This document shows positions 6,828-13,612 of a DNA stretch of 21,298 nt, piece after piece (the first letter of the stretch is position 1; the number at the start of each line of letters is the position of its first letter). The notes under the pieces were generated by a model. It made no database searches. It saw only the letters and a program-made list of their open reading frames with translations, and was not told the origin of the DNA. Origin of the DNA: CAYMFD01 sp964389475 (GTDB lineage: Bacteria > Bacteroidota > Bacteroidia > Chitinophagales > Saprospiraceae). The stretch lies in assembly GCA_964389475.1 (NCBI GenBank), contig CAYMFD010000063.1, forward strand, positions 1 through 21,298. The letters are read 5' to 3'. The position numbers were made by a program, and so were the translations under genes.

Positions 6828-6998
6828 TTATGATCGCTTTAGTGCGGTAAACGAAACACCACACATAGCACTTAATAATATCGGTAGGGCCAGTAGTGTC
6901 AAGAAGGGTTGACTGGCAAAGAGCGACAAGATGACCACTGCCATCATTAAGAAAAAGCGTATGATTATCGTCTCTGGAGAAGCTGTAAAATAGGTCAT
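6828..6998 (-). CDS. Small two-helix membrane protein, 56 residues
   Basis: The minus strand from ATG at 6998 to TAA at 6828 encodes 56 residues starting MTYFTASPETIIIRFF. A short polar N-terminus is followed by two hydrophobic stretches (about 11-28, IIIRFFLMMAVVILSLF; about 31-51, PFLTLLALPILLSAM) joined by SQP, and a basic end LKRS. This is a typical composition for a small inner-membrane protein, and it resembles short uncharacterised Bacteroidota membrane proteins I cannot name. Support comes from a minus-strand terminator downstream and a divergent regulatory region upstream that holds tandem operator-like sites 57-90 bases before the start. The leader is AT-rich without a Shine-Dalgarno. 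The rest of the gap 6627-6827 holds only the terminator and short AT-rich DNA with no convincing gene. Confidence 0.65.
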   Translation of the reverse strand: MTYFTASPETIIIRFFLMMAVVILSLFASQPFLTLLALPILLSAMCGVSFTALKRS

Positions 6999-7054
6999 TG
7001 TAGTTATTTTTTGATTACCCTGTAAAGATGCTACTGAGGTACGGCCGGCAGGAA

Positions 7055-7088
7055 TGACCTAGGTCACGTAGAGCACTGATTCTTGTCA
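7055..7088. promoter_or_regulatory. Second tandem pair of CRP/FNR-type operators, 22 bp apart
   Basis: TGACCTAGGTCA (7055-7066, a perfect palindrome) and TGATTCTTGTCA (7077-7088) both fit TGA[T/C]-N4-GTCA and are 22 bp apart, the same spacing as the pair at 4371-4404. They lie between the divergent small membrane protein gene (57-90 bp away) and the prohibitin gene (99-132 bp away), again nearly the geometry of the first pair. A degenerate copy, TCATTCTTGTCG, occurs at 7105-7116. Confidence 0.55.
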
Positions 7089-7110
7089 CTTATCGAATAA
7101 AGTGTCATTC

Positions 7111-7141
7111 TTGTCGAGGCGGTTAACCTATTATGATTTTG
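7111..7141 (+). promoter_or_regulatory. Possible promoter of the prohibitin operon
   Basis: TTG at 7111-7113 and TGATTTTG at 7134-7141 (one mismatch to TAnnTTTG) are separated by 20 bases, fitting the Bacteroidota housekeeping promoter. Transcription would start near 7148, placing the tandem sites at about -65 and -87, typical positions for a CRP-like activator. Confidence 0.4.
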
Positions 7142-7186
7142 ATCTGTTACATTGTCATCTCAACCAACAGAAAAAAATAAGTCAAT

Positions 7187-8032
7187 ATGTCATTTAGTAA
7201 TCAGAGTAGACCCCCATTCGATAGCAACAAGCTGATGAGAATTGGCTTTATCATCTTTATCATTTTGGTACTTTTTACCGTACTCAGCAATACGACCTTT
7301 CTGACCATCGGTTCGGGACAGGTCGGTGTCAAGTTTAAGCAGTTCGGCGGAGGACTAGAGAAGGATGAGATCTATGATCAAGGATTTCACGTGATAGCGC
7401 CATGGAATACCATGTTTATCTACGATGTGCGAGTTGATGAGGATTATGAAAATATGGACGTCCTTAGTAAGAATGGACTTAATATATCTGTAGAGCTGTC
7501 CTATCGTTTTCAGCCCATCCCTGATAAAATAGGATACTTGCATGACGAGATAGGTCCTAACTATGAGGACCGCATTATCAAGCCTGAGATCAGGTCGGCG
7601 ACTCGTGAGGTCATCGGTCAGTACCTGCCAGAGGAGCTCTACAGTACCAAGCGTGAGGCGATCCAGAATGAGATATATAACAAGACAAAAGATGCTGTCG
7701 AAAAGAACTTCGTAGAGCTAGACGCTGTGCTGATCAGATCCGTACAGTTACCTGCCAAGCTCAAGGCCGCTATCGAGTCCAAGTTGGAGGAGGAGCAGCT
7801 CGCTTTCCAGTATGAGTTTAAACTAGATAGAGAACGCAAAGAGGCAGAGCGGAAAATCATCGAAGCACAGGCAAAGGCGGATGCCAATAAGATCCTAAAT
7901 GCGTCCCTCACAGACAAGATACTTAAGGATAAGGGCATAGAAGCTACACTAGAACTAGCCGAGTCGCCTAATAGTAAGGTGGTGATCGTAGGCGGTGGTG
8001 GTGCTGGACTCCCACTCATTCTTAACCAGTAG
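7187..8032 (+). CDS. Prohibitin-family SPFH membrane protein
   Basis: Membrane-anchored scaffold protein of 281 residues. One N-terminal hydrophobic helix (about 18-36, IGFIIFIILVLFTVLS) is followed by an SPFH/PHB domain (about 37-215) with TIGSGQVGVKFKQFGGG, EIYDQGFHVIAPW and RIIKPEIRSATREVIGQY. A charged coiled coil (about 200-245, KLEEEQLAFQYEFKLDRERKEAERK) and a Gly-rich end follow. Prohibitins form large ring assemblies on the periplasmic face of the membrane and modulate proteases or membrane organisation; the specific role here is unknown. The ATG has an A-rich leader. An exported DsbA-like gene follows after 3 bases, suggesting shared function in envelope protein quality control. Upstream tandem operators suggest control by the nearby receiver-CRP regulator. 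Confidence 0.92.
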   Translation: MSFSNQSRPPFDSNKLMRIGFIIFIILVLFTVLSNTTFLTIGSGQVGVKFKQFGGGLEKDEIYDQGFHVIAPWNTMFIYDVRVDEDYENMDVLSKNGLNISVELSYRFQPIPDKIGYLHDEIGPNYEDRIIKPEIRSATREVIGQYLPEELYSTKREAIQNEIYNKTKDAVEKNFVELDAVLIRSVQLPAKLKAAIESKLEEEQLAFQYEFKLDRERKEAERKIIEAQAKADANKILNASLTDKILKDKGIEATLELAESPNSKVVIVGGGGAGLPLILNQ

Positions 8033-8035
8033 CAG

Positions 8036-8704
8036 ATGCGTTACCTTTCGATCCTTATTATTAGTTCACTAGCCTCATTGTCCGCAATGTCTCAAGCAAC
8101 TCTTATCTATGTCGGTGATCCTATGTGCAGCTGGTGCTACGGTATCAGTAACGAGCTAGCGGACGTATGGCAGTCTTACCCAGGCCTAGACAAGGATGTC
8201 GTACTAGGTGGTCTACGGCCAGGTGGTGGCGATGCGTGGACAGCAGATTTCAAAGATTTCTTGAAGCACCACTGGGAGGACGTTAATCGGGCCTCGCAGA
8301 TGCCGTTTAGCTATGATCTGCTCGATCGTGATGAGTACCACTATGATACAGAGCCCTCGTGTAGGGCCGTTACGATCGTAAAGGAGATGGCCCCGGATAA
8401 AGCCTTCGCATTCTTCAAGGCCGTCCAAAGAGGATTTTACTTGGAGAGTAAGGATCCCAAGCTAGTCAGCTTTTATGAGCCGATCTGTCAGGACTTGGGT
8501 ATCGACTACTCGCAGTTTGAGACACGCTTTACAAGTAGCGAGGCACGATCAGCTACTGCCATAGAGTTTAACAAAGCTAGGTCGCTAGGCGTCAATTCAT
8601 TTCCGACCATCATCCTCCGCGACGGAGATGATATGCACGTCATCGCCCAGGGTTTTGCCACAGCCAAAGAGATGAAAGCGATTATAGATCAGCATATGAA
8701 GTGA
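8036..8704 (+). CDS. Exported DsbA-family thiol oxidoreductase
   Basis: Thioredoxin-fold protein of 222 residues with an N-terminal signal peptide (about 1-20, ending LSAMSQA), so probably periplasmic. The active site is VGDPMCSWCYG with Cys31 and Cys34. The typical DsbA helical insertion follows, and the cis-Pro loop is NSFPTI with Pro190. The DPMCSWC(Y/W)G signature places it in the DsbA/FrnE-like group whose members are often cytoplasmic; the signal peptide makes this copy different. It probably forms, reduces or isomerises disulfides in exported proteins, and no partner DsbB is visible in the window. The ATG lies 3 bases after the prohibitin stop, and a strong terminator follows, so the two genes form one operon. 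Confidence 0.88.
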   Translation: MRYLSILIISSLASLSAMSQATLIYVGDPMCSWCYGISNELADVWQSYPGLDKDVVLGGLRPGGGDAWTADFKDFLKHHWEDVNRASQMPFSYDLLDRDEYHYDTEPSCRAVTIVKEMAPDKAFAFFKAVQRGFYLESKDPKLVSFYEPICQDLGIDYSQFETRFTSSEARSATAIEFNKARSLGVNSFPTIILRDGDDMHVIAQGFATAKEMKAIIDQHMK

Positions 8705-8740
8705 GGAAAGATGCTGACATACAGCTAGTTGAGATAGCAT

Positions 8741-8784
8741 AAAAAAGAGGGAAGGACCAAGTCAATGGTCCTTCCCTCTTTTTT
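8741..8784. terminator. Bidirectional terminator, perfect 19-bp arms
   Basis: The arm at 8741-8759 (A6 then GAGGGAAGGACCA) is an exact reverse complement of 8766-8784 (TGGTCCTTCCCTC then T6), with a 6-base loop. It ends the plus-strand prohibitin/DsbA operon and the convergent minus-strand queA, with a U-run on either strand. Confidence 0.95.
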
Positions 8785-8807
8785 ATATCTGTAAGTGTAA
8801 ATCCCCT

Positions 8808-9872
8808 CTAGAGAATAAGCATGGCATCTCCGTAACTGAAGAATCGGTACTTCTCTTTGATCGCCTCCTGGTAAGCATCAGCGATTAGCTCCTTACCACC
8901 AAAGGCAGAGATCATAATCATCAAACTACTCTTAGGTAGGTGGAAGTTAGTGATCATAGCGTCCGGGATATGAAACTCGAAGGGCGGATAGACGAATAGG
9001 TTGGTCCATCCCTCACTCGCTTTTAGCAAGTCTTCAGCGCTTACGCTGCTCTCGATAGATCGTACAGCAGTTGTTCCTACTGCACACACTTTTTTCTTAT
9101 TGACCTTAGACTTGTTGACGATGTCAGCAGCCTCTTGCGTGATGCGGTAGTACTCTGCATCCATCTTGTGCTTGCTGAGATCTTCTACCTCGATATTTCT
9201 GAAGGTACCTAGACCTATATGGAGGGTGACCTCGGAGAAGTTAATCCCCTTGATCTCCATCTGCTTGAGCAGGGTCTTGCTAAAGTGCAGTCCAGCCGTA
9301 GGAGCTGCGACAGCGCCTATCTCCTTGGCGAATACAGTCTGGTATCGTTCTGTATCGATGGCTTCAGCCTCTCTGCCGAGGTACTTAGGTAGTGGCGTCG
9401 TACCTAGCGAGCGGAGTAGCGTACGGAAGTCCTCATCGCTACCCTCGTAGCTAAATCGGATCGTACGTCCACGGCTCGTCGTGTTATCTACGACCTCGGC
9501 AACTAGGGCTACATTACCATCCTTATCGTTAAAGTACAGCTTGTTGCCAACTCTGATCTTTCTTGCAGGGTCAACGAGCACGTCCCATAGTCTAGCACTG
9601 CTGTTGAGCTCTCTGAGTAAGAATACCTCGATCCTAGCATTTGTCTTTTCTTTCATACCGAAGAGACGTGCTGGAAATACGCGGGTATTGTTAAATATGA
9701 AGGTGTCTTCGTCATCGAAGTACTCAATTACATCCTTAAAGGTCCTGTGCTCGATCTTGCCACTGTCACGGTGTACGACCATCAGTCTAGACTCATCACG
9801 GTTAGGGGCAGGATACTTGGCGACCAGTTCTTCTGGTAGCTCAAAATCAAACATGGACAGCTTCGTTCTCAT
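8808..9872 (-). CDS. queA: S-adenosylmethionine:tRNA ribosyltransferase-isomerase
   Basis: Cytoplasmic enzyme of queuosine synthesis. It transfers and isomerises the ribosyl moiety of S-adenosylmethionine to 7-aminomethyl-7-deazaguanine in tRNA, forming epoxyqueuosine. The 354-residue length is normal for the family. Signature segments in order are FDFELPEELVAKYP near the start, FNNTRVFPARL (60-70), AAPTAGLHF (189-197), LHIGLGTFRNIE, VGTTAVRSIES, ITNFHLPKSSLMIMISAFGG and the C-terminal YRFFSYGDAMLIL. The gene is single and convergent with the DsbA operon, sharing its terminator. A TACTTTTG promoter element lies about 80 bases upstream. Confidence 0.98.
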   Translation of the reverse strand: MRTKLSMFDFELPEELVAKYPAPNRDESRLMVVHRDSGKIEHRTFKDVIEYFDDEDTFIFNNTRVFPARLFGMKEKTNARIEVFLLRELNSSARLWDVLVDPARKIRVGNKLYFNDKDGNVALVAEVVDNTTSRGRTIRFSYEGSDEDFRTLLRSLGTTPLPKYLGREAEAIDTERYQTVFAKEIGAVAAPTAGLHFSKTLLKQMEIKGINFSEVTLHIGLGTFRNIEVEDLSKHKMDAEYYRITQEAADIVNKSKVNKKKVCAVGTTAVRSIESSVSAEDLLKASEGWTNLFVYPPFEFHIPDAMITNFHLPKSSLMIMISAFGGKELIADAYQEAIKEKYRFFSYGDAMLIL

Positions 9873-9950
9873 ATGGTTGTTATTTGACTATTTCTAGGAT
9901 ATCGGTGGTTCAGGAGCAGTTGTAACACACGCCTTGAACGCAAAAGTTTG

Positions 9951-9958
9951 CAAAAGTA
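9951..9958 (-). promoter_or_regulatory. Putative -7 element for queA
   Basis: On the minus strand TACTTTTG, followed by CAAAC, is a perfect TAnnTTTG Bacteroidota -7 element. It would give a leader of about 70 bases for queA. No clear TTG was found 17-23 bases upstream, so the -33 element is weak or absent. Confidence 0.45.
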
Positions 9959-10019
9959 ACCATTTTGCAGCCAGATAGCATTGGTTTTTGTGGCGTGACA
10001 TCCTTCTTTGCTAGACTCA

Positions 10020-10033
10020 GTGATAAAAATCAA
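10020..10033. promoter_or_regulatory. FNR-like box upstream of the OmpA-family gene
   Basis: GTGAT-AAAA-ATCAA matches the FNR consensus TTGAT-N4-ATCAA at 9 of 10 positions and has the TGA-N6-TCA core of the tandem sites elsewhere in the window. It is single rather than paired and lies about 94 bases before the ATG at 10127 in the divergent queA/OmpA-family gap. The local receiver-CRP protein could bind it, but a lone match may be chance. Confidence 0.3.
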
Positions 10034-10085
10034 GCGCCTTAACTAAGCCTTAATACTAATGCGAACGAAGGAATCGTCCTACTAG

Positions 10086-10110
10086 TAAGCATATGCTTAT
10101 CATATGTTTG
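10086..10110 (+). promoter_or_regulatory. 14-bp palindrome abutting a TAnnTTTG element
   Basis: TAAGCATATGCTTA (10086-10099) is a perfect palindrome, followed after 3 bases by TATGTTTG (10103-10110), a perfect TAnnTTTG -7 element for the OmpA-family gene whose ATG is at 10127. No TTG is found at the -33 distance; the palindrome occupies part of that spacer, as a repressor or activator site could. Confidence 0.35.
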
Positions 10111-10126
10111 TACATTTGATCAATCG

Positions 10127-11932
10127 ATGATTATAAATTTCAAGAGTAGTTTGAGCTATAGATTCTTTACTTTAATCATCTGCTTGTTTTCAGTACTTGT
10201 GTCTTTTGGTCAGGAAGAGGCGCCTACTGAGGAGCAGATATCTATCTTACGTTATGAGATGCTCGATGCCAGTATGAAGGTGGCGAGTATCGAGGTTGAC
10301 AAAGACAATGCTATTTGGTTTTGTACTAATAGTGGCATACATCGTATACATAGCATACAGCGTCAACCAGAGTCCTACCTATCTGGCATCAACATACAGG
10401 ACGTAACGATTGATAAGAAGGGGCTAGCCTACGCTGCAGGCCTTACAGAGCTGTACGAGGTCGCTAGTGGCGAGCGGATAGACCTACCTTCCGCCTCGGC
10501 TATTATCAACGATATCGACTATTACAATGGTGTCGTATGGGTGGCCACCACAGAAGGGATCTATCACTACAGACCGAGTACGGGTAAGTTTAAACACTTC
10601 AACAAGAAGAATAGCAAGCTCCGATCTGATGTCGTTCACTTCGTCAGGGCCGATGAGCTGGGTAAGCTGTGGGTAGGTACCGACGACGGATCTGTCGAGG
10701 TGACGGGTGATAAGTGGCGCAATGACTTCAAGGGAGAGCGAGTGACCGTATCGAGAGAGAATAGCGAGGGTCAGTGGTTCATCACGGATCAAGACATGTA
10801 TATCATCAGTAAGTTTGGACGATTAATCGCCGTAGGCTTAGACGACAAGTTGTTCCAGGGACAGCTTAATGACTTTGTCTTTGACAGTAAGGGCAGGATA
10901 TACTTCGCAAGTGATATACTCGTCCGCTATAATCCTTATACTGAGGAGATTGAGTCCTACGCCGATGATGCAGGCCTGATCAGCAAGCGATGTATCAGTC
11001 TAGCCTGTGACAAGAATGACAACATATGGATCGGCACCCAAGAGGGTGGACTCTTCCGTATCCTCTTTAGCGATATCGTAGCAGAGCAGCTGGCAGGAGC
11101 TATCATCGTTGATAAAGCACCTAGATGTGCTGACATAGGTGATGGTCGGCTCAAGGTATCTGTTAGCGGCGGTACCAAGCCATATAAGTTTCAGTGGAGC
11201 GATAGATCTATGAGAGGTGCCAGTCCTGATAACCTAGAGGGTGGCGAGTACACCGTGACGGTTACGGATAAGTACAATGCTACTTTCGTAGCCTCTGTAG
11301 ACCTTAAGGCACCCAGTCCATTAGTGGTCGATGTAGTGTCCGTCGATCGTATAAGTGCCCCCGGTAAGTCGGACGGTAAGGCCGTCATTGCCATAAGTGG
11401 TGGGGTAGCTCCATACAAGGCTAGTTGGTCGCATGGCAAGACGGGCCTCTCTATGGCCAACTTACGCTATGGAAAGTATGAGATCAATGCAGCTGATGCA
11501 AATGGCTGTACGGTCAAGGCGTATGTGCAGGTCGGCAGAGACAAGTTCTTGCCTGAACTAGACATCGCCAAGGTCAACATAGGCCAGAAGCTTCGTATCA
11601 ATGAGCTTTACTTTGACGCCGATAGCTCAGCTGTCAAGCTAGAGAGCCACGAGGTCCTTGATGAGCTCTTCTTTTTCCTAAAAGAGAACAGTAAGGTGCG
11701 AGTAGAGATAGGCGGGCATACCAACTTGATACCTAGCGCAGAGTACTGTGACAGGCTGAGTACCGATCGTGCCAAGAACGTAGCTAAATACCTGTATGAC
11801 AAAGGTATAGCTAAGGGTAGGATCGAGTACAAAGGATATGGTAAGCGAGATCCGATAGACAAGGGAACTAGTCGCTCTGCTAACCGCAAGAATCAACGTG
11901 TAGAGGTGAAGATCCTAAGCATTAAAGGGTAA
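10127..11932 (+). CDS. Propeller / SprB-repeat / OmpA-type envelope protein
   Basis: Exported protein of 601 residues with a signal peptide (about 1-28, ending LVSFGQ). Residues about 40-330 contain beta-propeller repeats of the two-component-regulator type, seen as DKDNAIWFCTNSGIHR, DELGKLWVGTDDGSV and DKNDNIWIGTQEGGLFRI. Two SprB-type repeats follow: about 342-390 (VSGGTKPYKFQWSD, GEYTVTVTD) and about 408-460 (ISGGVAPYKASWSHG, NGCTVKAYV). A C-terminal OmpA/Pal domain (about 490-600) has LYFDADSS, GHTN, LSTDRAKNVAKYLYDKG and YKGYGKR. The OmpA part should hold peptidoglycan; the usual Asp of GHTD is Asn533, while the paired Arg548 is kept. It probably links the outer membrane or a surface machine to the cell wall, with the propeller as binding platform. 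The partner is unknown and the gene stands alone. Confidence 0.9.
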   Translation: MIINFKSSLSYRFFTLIICLFSVLVSFGQEEAPTEEQISILRYEMLDASMKVASIEVDKDNAIWFCTNSGIHRIHSIQRQPESYLSGINIQDVTIDKKGLAYAAGLTELYEVASGERIDLPSASAIINDIDYYNGVVWVATTEGIYHYRPSTGKFKHFNKKNSKLRSDVVHFVRADELGKLWVGTDDGSVEVTGDKWRNDFKGERVTVSRENSEGQWFITDQDMYIISKFGRLIAVGLDDKLFQGQLNDFVFDSKGRIYFASDILVRYNPYTEEIESYADDAGLISKRCISLACDKNDNIWIGTQEGGLFRILFSDIVAEQLAGAIIVDKAPRCADIGDGRLKVSVSGGTKPYKFQWSDRSMRGASPDNLEGGEYTVTVTDKYNATFVASVDLKAPSPLVVDVVSVDRISAPGKSDGKAVIAISGGVAPYKASWSHGKTGLSMANLRYGKYEINAADANGCTVKAYVQVGRDKFLPELDIAKVNIGQKLRINELYFDADSSAVKLESHEVLDELFFFLKENSKVRVEIGGHTNLIPSAEYCDRLSTDRAKNVAKYLYDKGIAKGRIEYKGYGKRDPIDKGTSRSANRKNQRVEVKILSIKG

Positions 11933-12004
11933 TCTCTTTGCCAAGACCTCAGCCGTAAGGCACTGAATACCTGAGTGCTAGGTGGCGTGTTAGTACTAAA
12001 TCCT

Positions 12005-12025
12005 TATTTAGATGTTATCTAAATA
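12005..12025. promoter_or_regulatory. Inverted repeat upstream of the act promoter
   Basis: TATTTAGAT and ATCTAAATA are perfect 9-bp inverted arms around GTT. The centre lies near -67 relative to the start predicted from the act promoter just downstream. No T-run follows, so an operator, probably for an activator, is more likely than a terminator. It is unlike the TGA-N6-TCA sites found elsewhere in the window. Confidence 0.5.
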
Positions 12026-12045
12026 GAAATTCACAATCAGCCTTG

Positions 12046-12076
12046 TTGTTGATCCCCATTCGTAATTCTATTTTTG
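12046..12076 (+). promoter_or_regulatory. Promoter of the act operon
   Basis: TTG (12046-12048, within TTGTTGTTG) and TATTTTTG (12069-12076) are spaced by 20 bases and match the Bacteroidota TTG / TAnnTTTG promoter without mismatch in the -7 element. Transcription would start near 12083, leaving a leader of about 55 bases before actA. Confidence 0.65.
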
Positions 12077-12087
12077 TGGTGCACTAG

Positions 12088-12112
12088 GGCGAAGTCTGTC
12101 TTCGCCTATTTT
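12088..12112 (+). terminator. Hairpin in the actA leader, terminator or attenuator
   Basis: GGCGAAG (12088-12094) and CTTCGCC (12100-12106) form a perfect 7-bp stem with a TCTGT loop, followed by TATTTT. Because it lies downstream of the predicted act promoter, it may be a leader stem or attenuator. It may equally be the terminator of the upstream OmpA-family gene, for which no better candidate is seen. Confidence 0.45.
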
Positions 12113-12138
12113 GCGCAATTTAATAGGTTACTCGTACA

Positions 12139-13560
12139 ATGATAGAACGCATGCAAGCAAGAGTGCTTAGTATAAAACACATCCTGACCGTCTGTCTTTT
12201 CTTTGTTGCTGCCCTCGCAGCAGCACAGCCGTCAGCGGACTCCGGAAAGACGCTTTTCAAAAATTACTGTGCCCAGTGTCACGCTAAGAACATGAAGACT
12301 AACCTTACGGGTCCTGCTCTAGGTGGTGTTCGTGAGCGATGGGATAACGAAGAAGATCTTTATCGATGGATCAGGTATTCGCAAGCAATGGTTGCGGAGG
12401 GTCACCCAAGAGCCCTAGAGCTATGGGATCAGTGGAAGCCCACTGTGATGACTAATTTCCCTGATCTCACTGATGATGATATTGCAAGTCTACTCCTTTA
12501 CATCGATGGTATGTACGAAGGAACCTACGGTGTGCAAGCAGGTGTAGCGGTAGCTGCTGAACAAGTGTCTGGCGTCAAAAAAGAGCCTAATAAGTGGTTG
12601 TATATTGGTCTAGCAGCACTCCTGGGCTTCCTAGCATTGTTGCTATCACGTATCGTTAATAACCTAGACAAACTTGCAGCTGCTAAAGAAGGCAGACTAG
12701 TCGAAGATAGAACACTACTCCAAACGCTTACGAGCAAGGGTATGATCCTCTTCGCTGTATTCGCTCTAGTCATACTTGGTGGTTACACGACGGTAAATCG
12801 AGCGACTAACCTAGGTCGACAGCAAGGTTACCAACCAGACCAGCCCATACATTTTAGCCATGCAACACATGCAGGTCTACACAAGATCGAGTGCCAGTAC
12901 TGCCACGATGGGGCTAGAAGATCTAAGCACAGCGTCATCCCAGCAACTAATACATGTATGAACTGCCACACAGCTATACGCTATGGCAGTGAGTATGGTA
13001 CGGCTGAGTTGAGCAAGATATACGCTTCTATAGGTTATAACCCTGCAGACGGGAAGTACTTTGAGAACTACGACGAGATGGCTACTGACTCTATCGAGAT
13101 GATCTTTAAGACATGGATGGGTGAGCAGCTAGTAGCTAACGATGACGATGTAGAGTTTTTAGGCGCTGAAGAAAATCGAATGGTTGACAAGCAGTGGGAG
13201 GGACTTGTAAGGTCGTTGACCAATGAGCAGAAGACAGATTTTAGAGGTCCTATCGAGTGGGTACGTATCCACAACCTACCTGATCACGTGTACTTTAACC
13301 ATGCGCAGCATGTCTCCGTAGGTAAGGTAGAGTGCCAGACATGCCATGGTAATGTAGAAGAGATGGATGTCGTACAGCAGATGTCACCACTCAGCATGGG
13401 ATGGTGTATCAACTGTCACAGACAGACAGAGGTAGACTTCGATGGTAATGCGTACTACACGAGTTACGTCAACTACCAGGAGGAGATAGACCAGAAAGAA
13501 AGAGAGAAGGTTACAGTCGCTGATATCGGCGGTCTGGAGTGCCAAAAGTGTCACTACTAG
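12139..13560 (+). CDS. actA: Alternative complex III subunit A, multihaem cytochrome c
   Basis: Electron-transfer subunit of alternative complex III, the quinol:cytochrome c oxidoreductase that replaces bc1. The 473 residues carry six CxxCH haem sites. One (Cys44-His48) is in an N-terminal monohaem domain with a likely axial Met104. Five (Cys252, Cys273, Cys399, Cys423, Cys468) are in the C-terminal periplasmic domain; the last ends one residue before the stop. A signal peptide (about 1-29) and two membrane helices (about 153-171 and 201-217) separate the two parts. The fused N-terminal monohaem domain is a Bacteroidota feature as I know the family. The ATG at 12139 is used; ATG 12151 would also give a signal peptide. 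First gene of actABCDEF, with a promoter about 60-90 bases upstream. Confidence 0.95.
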   Translation: MIERMQARVLSIKHILTVCLFFVAALAAAQPSADSGKTLFKNYCAQCHAKNMKTNLTGPALGGVRERWDNEEDLYRWIRYSQAMVAEGHPRALELWDQWKPTVMTNFPDLTDDDIASLLLYIDGMYEGTYGVQAGVAVAAEQVSGVKKEPNKWLYIGLAALLGFLALLLSRIVNNLDKLAAAKEGRLVEDRTLLQTLTSKGMILFAVFALVILGGYTTVNRATNLGRQQGYQPDQPIHFSHATHAGLHKIECQYCHDGARRSKHSVIPATNTCMNCHTAIRYGSEYGTAELSKIYASIGYNPADGKYFENYDEMATDSIEMIFKTWMGEQLVANDDDVEFLGAEENRMVDKQWEGLVRSLTNEQKTDFRGPIEWVRIHNLPDHVYFNHAQHVSVGKVECQTCHGNVEEMDVVQQMSPLSMGWCINCHRQTEVDFDGNAYYTSYVNYQEEIDQKEREKVTVADIGGLECQKCHY

Positions 13561-13612
13561 GAGCATCATAGTAAGAGCAAACCATCATAGCGAATTTAAC
13601 TATACGATATAA

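Noticed and set aside
7105..7116. TCATTCTTGTCG, a near copy of the operator at 7077.
   Set aside because: Both half-site cores are damaged and the spacing is 28 rather than 22 bp; it also coincides with the likely -33 element.
10111..10118. TACATTTG as a second -7 element for the OmpA-family gene.
   Set aside because: A start from it would be almost at the ATG and there is no -33 TTG; TATGTTTG just upstream is more plausible.
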